A stretch of DNA of 64,000 nucleotides. Origin: Pseudomonas sp. ACN8 (GTDB taxonomy: Bacteria > Pseudomonadota > Gammaproteobacteria > Pseudomonadales > Pseudomonadaceae). The notes beneath the pieces were generated by a model. That model saw only the letters and a list, made by a program, of their open reading frames with translations, had not been told where the DNA came from and did not search any database. Positions 28,986 through 39,280 of the stretch are shown one piece after another. Positions within the stretch are counted from its first letter, which is position 1; each line of letters starts with the position of its first letter. Position numbers and translations under genes: made by a program. The stretch is from assembly GCF_002303925.1 (NCBI RefSeq), contig NZ_MRCS01000019.1, forward strand, positions 46,101-110,100, in the 5' to 3' direction.

Positions 28986-30080
28986 ATGAGCGCCGTCAAT
29001 CGCGCAGCGGTGGAAGCCGTCCTTCGCCAATACACCGACCCTTACCTGAACCAGGACCCGGTCAGCGCCGGGTGCGTGCGCAACATCGAGATCCAGGGCG
29101 AGCGCGTCAGCGTTCAGCTTGAACTGGGTTACGCCGCCGGTCTGTTCAAGAGTGGCTGGGCGCAGATGCTGGAAATGGCCATTCAGGGTCTGGATGGCGT
29201 GGCGAGTGCCAAGGTCGAAATCACCAGTGTGATCGCCGCACACAAGGCCCAGGCACAGATTCCGGGCCTGGCGAACGTGAAAAACGTGGTGGCCGTGGCC
29301 TCCGGCAAGGGCGGCGTGGGCAAATCCACCACGGCGGCCAACCTGGCCCTGGCCCTGGCCCGCGAAGGCGCCAAGGTCGGGATCCTCGATGCGGACATCT
29401 ACGGCCCGAGCCAGGGCATCATGTTCGGCATCCCCGAGCGCACCCGCCCCGAGGTCAAGGACCAGAAGTGGTTCGTTCCGCTCAAGTCCCATGGCGTCGA
29501 GGTGATGTCCATGGCCTTCCTGACCGATGACAACACGCCGATGGTCTGGCGCGGGCCGATGGTCTCCGGCGCCCTGCTGCAACTGGTGACGCAAACCGCA
29601 TGGGGTGACCTGGATTACCTGGTCATCGACATGCCACCAGGCACCGGTGACATCCAGTTGACCCTGGCGCAGAAAGTCCCGGTGGCCGGTGCGGTCATCG
29701 TGACCACCCCGCAGGACCTGGCATTGCTGGACGCACGCAAGGGCGTGGAAATGTTCCGCAAGGTCAACATTCCGGTGCTGGGCGTGGTGGAAAACATGGC
29801 CGTGCACATCTGCTCCAACTGCGGACATGCCGAGCATCTGTTCGGTGAAGGCGGGGGCGTGAAGCTGGCCAACCAATATGGCGTCGAACTGCTGGCTTCG
29901 CTGCCGCTGTCGATGGTCATCCGCGAACAGGCCGATGGCGGCAAGCCAACGGTGATCGCCGAGCCTGATAGCCAGATTGCGATGGTTTACCAGGAACTGG
30001 CCCGTCACGTTGGCGCGCGGATCGTGTTGCAGGAAGCGTTGACGCCGGCGATGCCGAACATCAGCGTCAGCGACGACTAA
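28986..30080 (+). CDS. apbC: Iron-sulphur cluster carrier ATPase ApbC/Mrp
   Basis: A 364-residue P-loop protein that carries and transfers Fe-S clusters. It has an N-terminal MIP18-like domain (about 1-90), the deviant Walker A GKGGVGKST near 108, and the cluster-binding CxxC in HICSNCGH. ATG 28986 is used; a TTG six bases earlier is possible. It is divergent from metG. Confidence 0.96.
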   Translation: MSAVNRAAVEAVLRQYTDPYLNQDPVSAGCVRNIEIQGERVSVQLELGYAAGLFKSGWAQMLEMAIQGLDGVASAKVEITSVIAAHKAQAQIPGLANVKNVVAVASGKGGVGKSTTAANLALALAREGAKVGILDADIYGPSQGIMFGIPERTRPEVKDQKWFVPLKSHGVEVMSMAFLTDDNTPMVWRGPMVSGALLQLVTQTAWGDLDYLVIDMPPGTGDIQLTLAQKVPVAGAVIVTTPQDLALLDARKGVEMFRKVNIPVLGVVENMAVHICSNCGHAEHLFGEGGGVKLANQYGVELLASLPLSMVIREQADGGKPTVIAEPDSQIAMVYQELARHVGARIVLQEALTPAMPNISVSDD

Positions 30081-30101
30081 ATAAACTGAAATACGAATCC
30101 C

Positions 30102-30185
30102 TGTAGGAGCGAGCCTGCTCGCGAAGGTGTATCAGTCGACACCGCGGTGCCTGACACACCATCGCGAGCAGGCTCGCTCCTACAG
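30102..30185. repeat. REP doublet (REPIN), short spacer type
   Basis: Inverted REP copies at 30102-30126 and 30159-30185. The spacer GTGTATCAGTCGACACC is close to those at 34727 and 39592. It lies between the converging apbC and dehydrogenase genes. Confidence 0.92.
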
Positions 30186-30202
30186 TTGTTCTTTGTCGCG
30201 TC

Positions 30203-30961
30203 TTAGATCCGCAACCCGCCATCCATCTCCAGGATCCGACCGGTGTAATAGTCGTTCTCGAAGATGTAAGCCGCCGAATGGGCGATTTCCTCAGGCTTGC
30301 CCATGCGCTTGAGCGGAATCCCGGCGGTCATCTTCTCCAGCGCCTCAGGCTTCATGCCCAGGGTCATTTCGGTTTCGATGAAACCCGGTGCAATGCCGGC
30401 CACGCGAATGCCGTAGCGTGCCAGTTCCTTGGCCCAGGTCACGGTCGCCGCGGCAACACCGGCCTTGGCCGCGGAGTAGTTGGTCTGACCGACGTTGCCG
30501 GCGCGGGAAATCGACGAGATATTGATGATCGCGCCGCTGTTGTTCAGCTCGACCATTTTCGCTGCGACTTCGCGAGTGCAAAGGAACACACCAGTCAGGT
30601 TTACGTCGATGACGGCCTGCCACTGGGCCAGGCTCATCTTGGTCATTTCGCCATCCTTGACCTTGAGCAACAGGCCGTCGCGCAGGATCCCGGCGTTGTT
30701 GATCAAGCCATGGATCGCGCCGAAGTCTTCAGCGACCTGGGCAACCATGTGGGTCACTTGCTCTTCGTTGGCCACGTTGCACAGGTAGGCGCGGGCCTCG
30801 ACACCCCGGGCCTTGCAGGCCGCGACGGCGTCGTCGAGTTTTTCCTGGTTCAGGTCCACCAGCGCGAGCTTCGCGCCCAGGCCTGCGAAATACTCGGCCA
30901 TGGAACGGCCTAAGCCCTGGCAACCGCCAGTGATAATGATTACTTTGTCAGTGAGTTGCAT
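30203..30961 (-). CDS. Short-chain dehydrogenase/reductase (FabG-like)
   Basis: A 252-residue classical SDR. The cofactor motif [12 protein letters not shown], the catalytic Ser in ISSISR and the YxxxK pair (NYSAAKAG) are intact, and the C-terminal LEMDGGLRI is FabG-like. NAD(P)H-dependent reduction of a 3-oxoacyl group is likely, but the real substrate is unknown and the housekeeping fabG is normally in the fab cluster. ATG 30961 (MQLTDK) is chosen; ATG 30967 is two codons earlier. Confidence 0.9.
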   Translation of the reverse strand: MQLTDKVIIITGGCQGLGRSMAEYFAGLGAKLALVDLNQEKLDDAVAACKARGVEARAYLCNVANEEQVTHMVAQVAEDFGAIHGLINNAGILRDGLLLKVKDGEMTKMSLAQWQAVIDVNLTGVFLCTREVAAKMVELNNSGAIINISSISRAGNVGQTNYSAAKAGVAAATVTWAKELARYGIRVAGIAPGFIETEMTLGMKPEALEKMTAGIPLKRMGKPEEIAHSAAYIFENDYYTGRILEMDGGLRI

Positions 30962-31124
30962 TCGCATGCCCCGGTAGCAGGTCTGAGTGGTTTCCTTTAG
31001 AGAGCCTCTCGATCTGCGCCTGACCTGGCTTGGCTGCACATGAGAACTGCCCCGATGGCGTGCTGGAACTTTCCACCAGCAGCCCGTCCGTTTTTCTGAC
31101 GGATTCTATATAAGGAGTCATAAA

Positions 31125-31856
31125 TTGAGCGTAGAAGCGGCTAAGCATGCACGAGAATTGCTTCTCAAGGAATACCGCGGAGTGCTCTCCACGCACTCCA
31201 AATCGATGCCCGGCTTTCCGTTTGGCTCCGTGGTTCCGTACTGCCTGGACGAGAAGGGCCGGCCGCTGATCCTGATCAGCCGCATCGCCCAGCACACGCA
31301 TAATCTGCAAAAAGATCGGAAATGCTCGCTGTTTGTCGGCGAACGTGGCGCCGAAGATGTCCAGGCCGTTGGTCGACTGACTTACCTGGCCGAGGCCCGG
31401 CAGCTCGAAGACGAATCTGCCATCGAAGCCGCCTCCGAGCGTTACTACCGCTATTTCCCGGAGTCGCAGGGTTATCACAAGGCCCACGATTTTGATTTCT
31501 GGGTGCTTGAGCCTGTACGCCACCGTTACATCGGCGGTTTTGGCGCAATTCATTGGGTCAACGACCTGACCCTGGCCAACCCGTTCGCGGGCAAGGCCGA
31601 AGTGAGCATGGTCGAGCACATGAACGCCGATCACGCCAAGGCCATCGCCCATTACGTCGACCTGGCCGGGCTGCCGAAAAACGTGCCGGCACAAATGGTC
31701 GGTATCGATACCGAAGGCATGCACCTGCGTATCGGTCAAAGTCTGTACTGGTTGCCGTTTCAAGGGTCTTGTAATACGCCGACACAAGTTCGTGAAGCCT
31801 TGGTTTCTCTGGCCCACGCCGATCATTGGCCTCAAAATGAAGTGACCGACGCTTGA
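31125..31856 (+). CDS. HugZ/HutZ-like protein (PNPOx-like domain plus DUF2470)
   Basis: A 243-residue protein with an N-terminal split-barrel domain of the pyridoxamine-phosphate-oxidase type (about 8-150) and a C-terminal DUF2470 domain (about 160-240, VEHMNADHAKAIAHY). HugZ and HutZ relatives degrade or bind haem, so a role in haem use is plausible but not shown. The start is TTG at 31125, chosen because AAGGAG lies eight bases before it and no ATG fits. Confidence 0.88.
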   Translation: MSVEAAKHARELLLKEYRGVLSTHSKSMPGFPFGSVVPYCLDEKGRPLILISRIAQHTHNLQKDRKCSLFVGERGAEDVQAVGRLTYLAEARQLEDESAIEAASERYYRYFPESQGYHKAHDFDFWVLEPVRHRYIGGFGAIHWVNDLTLANPFAGKAEVSMVEHMNADHAKAIAHYVDLAGLPKNVPAQMVGIDTEGMHLRIGQSLYWLPFQGSCNTPTQVREALVSLAHADHWPQNEVTDA

Positions 31857-31922
31857 ATTCACGAAACGGCGACGTCATCTAAGGTGAACTGGCAAGGCAT
31901 TCTTGCGTTGAGGAACCATTTG

Positions 31923-32399
31923 ATGCGCCCTTTTTTGTTGCTCTTTCTGCTGTTCCCGGTGTTGGAGCTGTTCGTATTCGTCAAGGTGGCAGGGTCCATC
32001 GGGTTTTTCCCGGCTCTGCTGCTGATCATTCTCGGCTCGATGTTCGGCGTGTTTGTGCTGCGCATCGCCGGCCTGGCGACGGCCCTGCGTGCCCGTGAAA
32101 GCCTGAGCCGCGGCGAACTGCCGGCCCAGACCATGCTCGAAGGCCTGATGCTGGCATTGGCCGGTGGCCTGCTGATTCTTCCCGGTTTCATCAGCGATGT
32201 GATCGGCCTGTTCTTGCTGCTGCCGTTCAGTCGTCGCCTGCTGGCCAATAAAATGCGCCAGCGCACCGAAGAGCAGGCGATGCGTCAGCGAGCGTTCGCC
32301 GACGACCTCCAGGCCCGTGGTGGCCCGGCGCCTCGCGAGCCGCTGGGCCGTGAGCCCAACGTGATCGAAGGCGAGTTCGAACACCGCGATACCAAGTAA
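31923..32399 (+). CDS. fxsA: FxsA family membrane protein
   Basis: A 158-residue inner-membrane protein with hydrophobic helices at about 3-22, 25-48 and 76-105 and a charged cytoplasmic tail. FxsA overproduction relieves phage T7 exclusion by the F plasmid in E. coli; its normal role is unclear. ATG 31923 follows GAGGA by eight bases; a GTG at 31884 would add 13 residues. It lies upstream of groES, as in other pseudomonads, with a terminator between. Confidence 0.9.
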   Translation: MRPFLLLFLLFPVLELFVFVKVAGSIGFFPALLLIILGSMFGVFVLRIAGLATALRARESLSRGELPAQTMLEGLMLALAGGLLILPGFISDVIGLFLLLPFSRRLLANKMRQRTEEQAMRQRAFADDLQARGGPAPREPLGREPNVIEGEFEHRDTK

Positions 32400-32410
32400 T
32401 ACGCACATCG

Positions 32411-32440
32411 ACACGGCACCTTCGGGTGCCGTGTTCGTTT
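32411..32440 (+). terminator. Terminator after fxsA
   Basis: A 10-bp perfect stem ACACGGCACC / GGTGCCGTGT with TTCG tetraloop, followed by TCGTTT. It separates fxsA from the groES promoter. Confidence 0.8.
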
Positions 32441-32476
32441 GCGGGGTATCGACATGAAAATTTTTCGATGCCCGCC

Positions 32477-32505
32477 CTTGTAATCAGCTTGTGCGCCCTT
32501 ATGTA
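32477..32505 (+). promoter_or_regulatory. Candidate heat-shock (sigma-32) promoter of groES
   Basis: CTTGTAA (32477-32483), a 13-base spacer, and CCTTATGTA (32497-32505). The -10 part agrees with seven of nine positions of the sigma-32 pattern CCCCATnTA. It lies about 140 bases before groES. Confidence 0.5.
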
Positions 32506-32523
32506 ACGGTCACCGCAAGGTTT

Positions 32524-32604
32524 CTGGCGAACACGCCAGACAGACTTCCGCGGTTCGTTGACGAACCGCACCCGGCACCGCCGGACTTTGTTAAACCCGC
32601 CGGG
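32524..32604 (+). ncRNA. groES leader RNA (Pseudomon-groES-like)
   Basis: Three successive hairpins in the groES 5' leader: CTGGCG/CGCCAG (32524-32539, loop AACA), GCGGTTCG/CGAACCGC (32550-32569, loop TTGA) and CCCGGC/GCCGGG (32571-32604). The place fits the Pseudomon-groES RNA motif known from Pseudomonadaceae groES leaders. I assign it by position and structure, not by a covariance search. Confidence 0.6.
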
Positions 32605-32646
32605 ACTACACCGGCCGATGAAAACCACAATTAGGAGAGATCGACA

Positions 32647-32940
32647 ATGAAGCTTCGTCCTCTGCATGACCGCGTCGTCATCCGTCGCAGCGAAGAAGAA
32701 AAGAAAACCGCTGGCGGTATCGTCCTGCCAGGTTCGGCTGCTGAAAAAGCCAACAGCGGCGAAATCCTCGCTGTAGGTCCAGGCAAAGCACTGGAAAGCG
32801 GTGAAGTGCGTGCACTGTCCGTGAAAGTGGGCGACAAGGTTGTGTTCGGTCCTTACTCCGGCAGCAACACTGTGAAAGTCGACGGCGAAGACCTGCTGGT
32901 AATGAGCGAGAACGAAATCCTCGCTGTTATCGAAGGCTGA
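32647..32940 (+). CDS. groES: Co-chaperonin GroES
   Basis: A 97-residue subunit of the heptameric lid of GroEL. The N-terminal [13 protein letters not shown] and the mobile loop ([16 protein letters not shown]) match the family exactly. AGGAGAG lies six bases before the ATG. It is followed 49 bases later by groEL in the same operon. Confidence 0.98.
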   Translation: MKLRPLHDRVVIRRSEEEKKTAGGIVLPGSAAEKANSGEILAVGPGKALESGEVRALSVKVGDKVVFGPYSGSNTVKVDGEDLLVMSENEILAVIEG

Positions 32941-32977
32941 TACCCCCGTTCATTTTCCGCTACTACAAAGTATTTAA

Positions 32978-34636
<1,659 letters not shown>

Positions 34637-34656
34637 GCCAGCCTTACCCCCTGTAC

Positions 34657-34695
34657 GAAAAAACCCCGCCTGCGAAAGCAGGCGGGGTTTTTTAT
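34657..34695 (+). terminator. Terminator of groESL
   Basis: A 10-bp stem CCCCGCCTGC / GCAGGCGGGG with loop GAAA, preceded by an A-run and followed by TTTTTTATT. Confidence 0.93.
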
Positions 34696-34726
34696 TGCCC
34701 GGACTTTGAAGCCTGTATCAGTTCAT

Positions 34727-34815
34727 TGTGGGAGCGAGCCTGCTCGCGAAAGCCATGTATCAGTCAACATCATCATTGAATGTTGAACTGCTTCGCGAGC
34801 AGGCTCGCTCCCACA
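34727..34815. repeat. REP doublet (REPIN), short spacer type
   Basis: Inverted REP copies at 34727-34750 and 34792-34815, with spacer AAAGCCATGTATCAGTCAACAT that is nearly shared with the doublet at 39592. Confidence 0.92.
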
Positions 34816-34828
34816 TTTGATCTGCATA

Positions 34829-35572
34829 TCAGACGGCTACAGGTACTGCACTGGCCCCGCGTTCAGCCCTCAAGGCCGGTCGATACAGAACGAAGTAATA
34901 CGACCCCAGACAAATCAGCCAGCAGAACACCGCCGTCCACACGTTGTGCGAGAAGAAATGCGCGCCCTGCATCATCCGGCCGATGGAGAACACCGAGCCG
35001 AGGGCAAAGGCGAAGACAAACGCTGCGCGAGCCATGCGCGGGCGACGGTCACGCAGTACGAAAAACAGCGCAAACAGGGTGAAACCGGTGGCCGCATGGC
35101 CGCCGGGCCAGCAACGCCCCGGTTTTTCGGTGGGCGGGCGAGGGCTCAGCAGTTCGCTGTAGGTCTCGTGACCGCCGAATTGCTCGAGGCTCCATGGGCA
35201 TTGCACCGCGGTCACCGCTTTCATGGGCGTGACAAAGGAAGTTGCCAGCCCGAGGGACAGCACCAGGCAACCCAATTCCCGTTTGAGCGGTTTGAGCCTG
35301 GTCGAGAAGAACGAAGCAATGAAGCCGAGGATGGCAAACACCGAGAAGGCGATCACCACTTGCTTGGCGCGATCGTGCAGGATGTCCTCGAGGAAGTAAC
35401 TGTGGCGACCGATGAATTCCCCGGCGACCGGGTCGTAAAACAGCTTGGCCAGGTCCATGTCCAGACTGGTCAATTCGAGCAATACCAGAATGATCGCAGC
35501 TACGGCGGGAACCCCAAGGCACACCCAGAAGTTGAGCGGACGAGGGGCAGGGCGGGCAAGGGTCGAAACCAT
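34829..35572 (-). CDS. PAP2-family membrane phosphatase
   Basis: A 247-residue inner-membrane protein with about six helices. The PAP2 signature is seen as KPGR, then PGGHAATGF, then GRMMQGAHFFSHNVW, which supplies the catalytic His residues. Relatives dephosphorylate lipid A, undecaprenyl pyrophosphate or phospholipids in the periplasm. AAGGA lies six bases before the ATG. It is divergent from colR, and a ColR-like box lies 87 bases upstream, so it is probably controlled by ColRS and acts on envelope lipids. Confidence 0.88.
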   Translation of the reverse strand: MVSTLARPAPRPLNFWVCLGVPAVAAIILVLLELTSLDMDLAKLFYDPVAGEFIGRHSYFLEDILHDRAKQVVIAFSVFAILGFIASFFSTRLKPLKRELGCLVLSLGLATSFVTPMKAVTAVQCPWSLEQFGGHETYSELLSPRPPTEKPGRCWPGGHAATGFTLFALFFVLRDRRPRMARAAFVFAFALGSVFSIGRMMQGAHFFSHNVWTAVFCWLICLGSYYFVLYRPALRAERGASAVPVAV

Positions 35573-35658
35573 GCTAGTTCCTTGATCAGTGAAATGTTCT
35601 CAAATGCGCAGCCGCGCAGAGTCTGGACCCGAATCTGTCGCTTGTGTGTGAATCCCGG

Positions 35659-35674
35659 GTGAAAAACTTGTTAA
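35659..35674 (-). promoter_or_regulatory. Candidate ColR box upstream of the PAP2 gene
   Basis: On the minus strand TTAACAAGTTTTTCAC, close to the ColR pattern YYNASNNYTTTTTCAC as I recall it (one mismatch). It aligns closely with the box before warA. Confidence 0.55.
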
Positions 35675-35790
35675 GGCTGCAATCGGTCAATTTCCACGCT
35701 TTTGCACTTTACTCAGCCCTAGCCGTGCGCTGAACTTCGCCTTAAGCTGCGCGGGCCACGACGGCCGTTACTGTGGACGGAGAGATACCC

Positions 35791-36474
35791 ATGCGAATTC
35801 TATTGGTTGAAGACAACCGCGATATCCTGGCCAACCTGGCCGATTACCTGGGGCTCAAAGGCTATACCGTGGATTGCGCGCAGGATGGTTTGTCGGGCCT
35901 GCATCTGGCGGCCACCGAGCACTACGATTTGATCGTGCTCGATATCATGTTGCCCGGCATCGATGGCTACACCCTGTGCAAGCGCCTGCGCGAGGATGCT
36001 CGCCGCGAAACGCCGGTGATCATGCTCACGGCCCGCGATCAGCTGGATGATCGTCTGCAAGGCTTCAAGTCCGGCGCCGATGACTACCTGATCAAACCGT
36101 TCGCCCTGTCGGAACTGGCAGCGCGTATCGAAGCGGTCATGCGCCGTACCCAAGGCGGTGGGCGGCGGACCTTGCAGGTCGGCGACCTGAGCTACGACCT
36201 CGACACCCTGGAAGTCACTCGCGAAGGCCGCTTGCTGAAACTCAACCCGGTCGGCCTGAAGTTGCTGGCGGTGTTGATGCAGAAAAGCCCTCATGTGCTG
36301 CGCCGTGAAATTCTTGAAGAAGCGCTCTGGGGCGACGACTGCCCGGACAGCGACAGCCTGCGCAGTCATGTCCACCAACTTCGCCAGGTGATCGACAAGC
36401 CGTTCGCCAAGCCATTGCTGCAAACCGTGCACGGTGTGGGGTATCGCCTGGCCGAGGGCCGTGATGGAGTTTAA
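35791..36474 (+). CDS. colR: Response regulator ColR
   Basis: A 227-residue OmpR-type regulator. The receiver domain (about 1-120; phospho-acceptor Asp in LIVLDIMLPG) is followed by a winged-helix DNA-binding domain (about 125-222). GGAGAG lies before the ATG at 35791. It overlaps colS by 11 bases. Identity as ColR rests on the neighbours: colS with its metal-sensing motif, then the methyltransferase and LPS kinase genes, the order known from P. fluorescens and P. putida. ColR controls envelope integrity and metal tolerance genes. Confidence 0.93.
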   Translation: MRILLVEDNRDILANLADYLGLKGYTVDCAQDGLSGLHLAATEHYDLIVLDIMLPGIDGYTLCKRLREDARRETPVIMLTARDQLDDRLQGFKSGADDYLIKPFALSELAARIEAVMRRTQGGGRRTLQVGDLSYDLDTLEVTREGRLLKLNPVGLKLLAVLMQKSPHVLRREILEEALWGDDCPDSDSLRSHVHQLRQVIDKPFAKPLLQTVHGVGYRLAEGRDGV

Positions 36475-37738
36475 GCAGAGCCTTGCTCAACGCATCATCA
36501 TTGCCTTTGCGCTGATGAGCGCACTGGTGGCGGGCGCTTTTGCCATGGGCATCGTGGCGACCGTGCACCTGGTGGAGGAAAAGCTGATTTCCGCCGGCCT
36601 GGGCGGCGATTTGCAGCGCCTGCTGCTGATGGACAATGTCACGGACTGGAGCCACCGCCCCGAACCGGATCAATTGTTCTACTTCAGCAATGGGCCAGGC
36701 GATTTCAGGTTGCCCAAGGACTTGCGGCACCTGGAGCCGGGTTTCCACGAAGTGTTCCGTGAAAACCTGTCGTACCACGCCATGGTCGAAATCGTCGACG
36801 GCCGACGTTACGTGCTGTTGCAGGACCAGAGCGACTTCGAAGAGCGTGAACGGGTGCTGTTTGCCGTGGTGCTGGTGGGTTTCGTACTGAGCCTGGCACT
36901 GGCGGTGTTTCTTGGCTGGGTCCTGGCACGCAGGGTCATGGCGCCGGTGGTTCGGCTGGCCCGTCAGGTACGCCATCGTGATCAACTGCTGGGTTTGGCT
37001 CCCCCCTTGGCGCCGGATTATGCCGCCGACGAAGTGGGCGAACTGGCCGTGGCCTTCGACGCCACCCTCGGGCGTTTGCGTCAGGCCCTGAGCCGTGAGC
37101 GATTGTTCACCAGCGACGTCAGCCACGAATTGCGCACGCCCCTGATGATCCTGGCCAGTTCCTGCGAGTTGTTGCTGGAAAACCCTGGTCTGGATCAGCG
37201 TGGTCGCGCCCAGGTCGAGCGCATCGCCAGGGCCTGTGAAGAAATGCGTGAACTGGTGCAAACCTTCCTGATGCTGGCCCGTACCCAGCGCGACGACGCC
37301 AGCATGTCGCCGCAGCAGTCCCTGGGCCAGGTAGCCGAGGGCCTGGTCGGTTTGTGGCGCGAGCCCATTGAAAGCAAAGGGCTGAAGCTGATCTTCGAAC
37401 CGGGCAACCCCGAGGCCAATAGCTACAATGCGACGCTCCTGCACGCAGTGATGGGTAACTTGCTGCGCAACGCCTTGCACTACACCGAACGGGGCTTCAT
37501 TCGCCTGAGCCTGTCGGGCACGGGATTTCTGGTCGAAGACAGCGGTGTGGGCATTCCCGAGGAAAAACGCGAGGCGATGTTCGAACCCTTCGTTCGGGGC
37601 ACTGAAAAACGCGGGGAAGGTCTGGGCCTGGGGCTTTCACTGGTGCAACGGATCTGTGAAAACCAGGGCTGGAGCGTCAGCCTGACTACGATGGAGCCCA
37701 GTGGCTGCCGTTTTCAGGTGGAGCTGTCCCGAACTTGA
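36464..37738 (+). CDS. colS: Sensor histidine kinase ColS
   Basis: A 424-residue membrane kinase with two helices (about 10-32 and 131-153) around a periplasmic sensor of about 95 residues, then HAMP, the phospho-acceptor His in SDVSHELRTPL and an ATPase domain (GVGIPEEKRE, GLGLGLSLV). Glu38, Glu96, Glu126 and Glu129 are all present at the positions reported for P. putida ColS; Glu126-x-x-Glu129 is the ExxE metal-sensing motif for ferric iron and zinc. ATG 36464 is used, within the end of colR. Confidence 0.94.
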   Translation: MEFKQSLAQRIIIAFALMSALVAGAFAMGIVATVHLVEEKLISAGLGGDLQRLLLMDNVTDWSHRPEPDQLFYFSNGPGDFRLPKDLRHLEPGFHEVFRENLSYHAMVEIVDGRRYVLLQDQSDFEERERVLFAVVLVGFVLSLALAVFLGWVLARRVMAPVVRLARQVRHRDQLLGLAPPLAPDYAADEVGELAVAFDATLGRLRQALSRERLFTSDVSHELRTPLMILASSCELLLENPGLDQRGRAQVERIARACEEMRELVQTFLMLARTQRDDASMSPQQSLGQVAEGLVGLWREPIESKGLKLIFEPGNPEANSYNATLLHAVMGNLLRNALHYTERGFIRLSLSGTGFLVEDSGVGIPEEKREAMFEPFVRGTEKRGEGLGLGLSLVQRICENQGWSVSLTTMEPSGCRFQVELSRT

Positions 37739-37805
37739 TCTATTGAGTCAGGTGTCCAGCAAACCCTGTCAATTCTGAAAAACCCTGTAATACTTCCGGG
37801 TTCCC

Positions 37806-37822
37806 CTAACGATATTTTCACA
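37806..37822 (+). promoter_or_regulatory. Candidate ColR box upstream of warA
   Basis: CTAACGATATTTTCACA matches the recalled ColR pattern with one mismatch and shares TAAC-R-A-N-N-TTTTCAC with the box before the PAP2 gene. It lies about 70 bases before warA. Confidence 0.6.
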
Positions 37823-37891
37823 AATGGATGACCAGTCGCCGACACTTCAAAATCTAAGGTAGCTGCTATCAGAAGTTCAGGAGACCTGATG

Positions 37892-38560
37892 ATGGACGGC
37901 CCGATCAAGCTCGATTTTTCGGAAAAATACGACGATCAACACGCGAAACGCTATTTGCGCAAACACCAGGAAGGTCTCGGCCGTCGATTGTCCCATTGGC
38001 GTGACGAGCAACTGGCGCGTAAGGCGCTGGCTCTGGTTGGCGAGCCTGGTCTGGTCCTCGATTTGCCTTGTGGTGCAGGGCGTTTCTGGCCCTTGTTGGC
38101 GGAAAAATCCAACCGCGTGATCATCGGTGCCGATAATTCGGAGTCCATGCTGAAGATCGCAACCCAGGCGCAACCTGCCGATGTGGTGAAACGGGTACAA
38201 CCCTTGCACACATCCGCATTCGACATCGCCTTGCCGGACAACGCCGTCGACAGCATTTTTTGCATGCGCTTGCTCCACCACATCGGTGAAGCCGAGCATC
38301 GCATGGTTATTTTGCGTGAGTTCGAGCGGGTTACCCGTGATAGCGTGATCCTTTCGCTGTGGGTCGATGGCAACTTCAAGGCGTGGAAACGCAAGCGTTC
38401 GGAGAAAACCCGTGGGCAGGAAGGTTACCAAAACAGGTTTGTGTTACCGGCCGCTACCGTAGAAAAGGAATTTGAGCAGGCGGGTTTCCGCATCCAGGAA
38501 CAACTGGACTTTTTGCCGCTCTATGCCATGTGGCGAGTTTACGTATTACGCAAGAGGTAA
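37892..38560 (+). CDS. warA: SAM-dependent methyltransferase of the colRS locus
   Basis: A 222-residue class I methyltransferase. The SAM-binding motif I is LVLDLPCGAGRFWPLL (about 47-62) and the acidic loop GADNSES follows. The ATG at 37892 is spaced eight bases from GGAG and gives 222 residues, the length of orf222 described downstream of colS in P. fluorescens; ATG 37889 is also possible. It is thought to act on lipopolysaccharide. It forms an operon with wapQ (gap four bases). Confidence 0.88.
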   Translation: MDGPIKLDFSEKYDDQHAKRYLRKHQEGLGRRLSHWRDEQLARKALALVGEPGLVLDLPCGAGRFWPLLAEKSNRVIIGADNSESMLKIATQAQPADVVKRVQPLHTSAFDIALPDNAVDSIFCMRLLHHIGEAEHRMVILREFERVTRDSVILSLWVDGNFKAWKRKRSEKTRGQEGYQNRFVLPAATVEKEFEQAGFRIQEQLDFLPLYAMWRVYVLRKR

Positions 38561-38564
38561 CAGG

Positions 38565-39278
38565 ATGGCAGTGCAGTGTGCAGCAGAAACGGAAGTCGTT
38601 CCCCAGGACCGCTTCGATTACTTCTGGAGTCAGCGTGGTGAGTGGGTAGAAGAACCCAACGTCCGTCGCGGCGGGGAAAGCGGCGTTCAACGCCTGATGG
38701 GCAGTGATGGTCAACTGCTCTACGTCAAGCGCCAGACCGGGCATATCCATCGTAGCTTGCAGCACCCTTTCGGGCGGCCTACGGTAATGCGTGAGCATGC
38801 TGCGCTCATAGGCGTGACCGCGCTTGGCGTACGGGTTCCGGAAATCGTTTTCTGTGGCGCACAGCCCGATCCTGTTCACAAGTGGCGTGCCTTGTTGGTC
38901 ACCAAGTCGCTGGACGGCTACGAGGAAATCGATCGCTGGTACGACGGTGGCGGTCGCGAGCGTCATGGTGCAGCCATAAACGACCGAGTGCTCAATGACC
39001 TGGCTGAAAACCTGGCTCGCATGCACAAGGGCCGCTGGCAGCACGGTTGCCTTTACGACAAGCATGTTTTCGTTCGTGTGACCGGTGAGGGCGAGACGGC
39101 CAAGGTCGAAGTGGCCCTGATCGATCTGGAGAAGTGCCGAAAGCGTTTGACGGCCTATCGCGCAGCTGTCCATGACTTGAAACAGTTGCGCCGCCACTCG
39201 TCGTTCAACGACGCAGACTGGAAAAAGCTCATCTACTTTTATGAGACGGCGTTTGGCAGCGCTATCAAGGGTTTATAG
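38565..39278 (+). CDS. wapQ: Lipopolysaccharide kinase, InaA/WapQ family
   Basis: A 237-residue protein-kinase-like enzyme that probably phosphorylates a heptose of the LPS inner core. The HxxxD-type catalytic region (HGCLYDKHVFV) and the magnesium-binding ALIDLEK segment are present. The ATG at 38565 follows AACAGG and lies four bases after the warA stop. Probably co-transcribed with warA under ColR. Confidence 0.9.
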   Translation: MAVQCAAETEVVPQDRFDYFWSQRGEWVEEPNVRRGGESGVQRLMGSDGQLLYVKRQTGHIHRSLQHPFGRPTVMREHAALIGVTALGVRVPEIVFCGAQPDPVHKWRALLVTKSLDGYEEIDRWYDGGGRERHGAAINDRVLNDLAENLARMHKGRWQHGCLYDKHVFVRVTGEGETAKVEVALIDLEKCRKRLTAYRAAVHDLKQLRRHSSFNDADWKKLIYFYETAFGSAIKGL

Positions 39279-39280
39279 CG

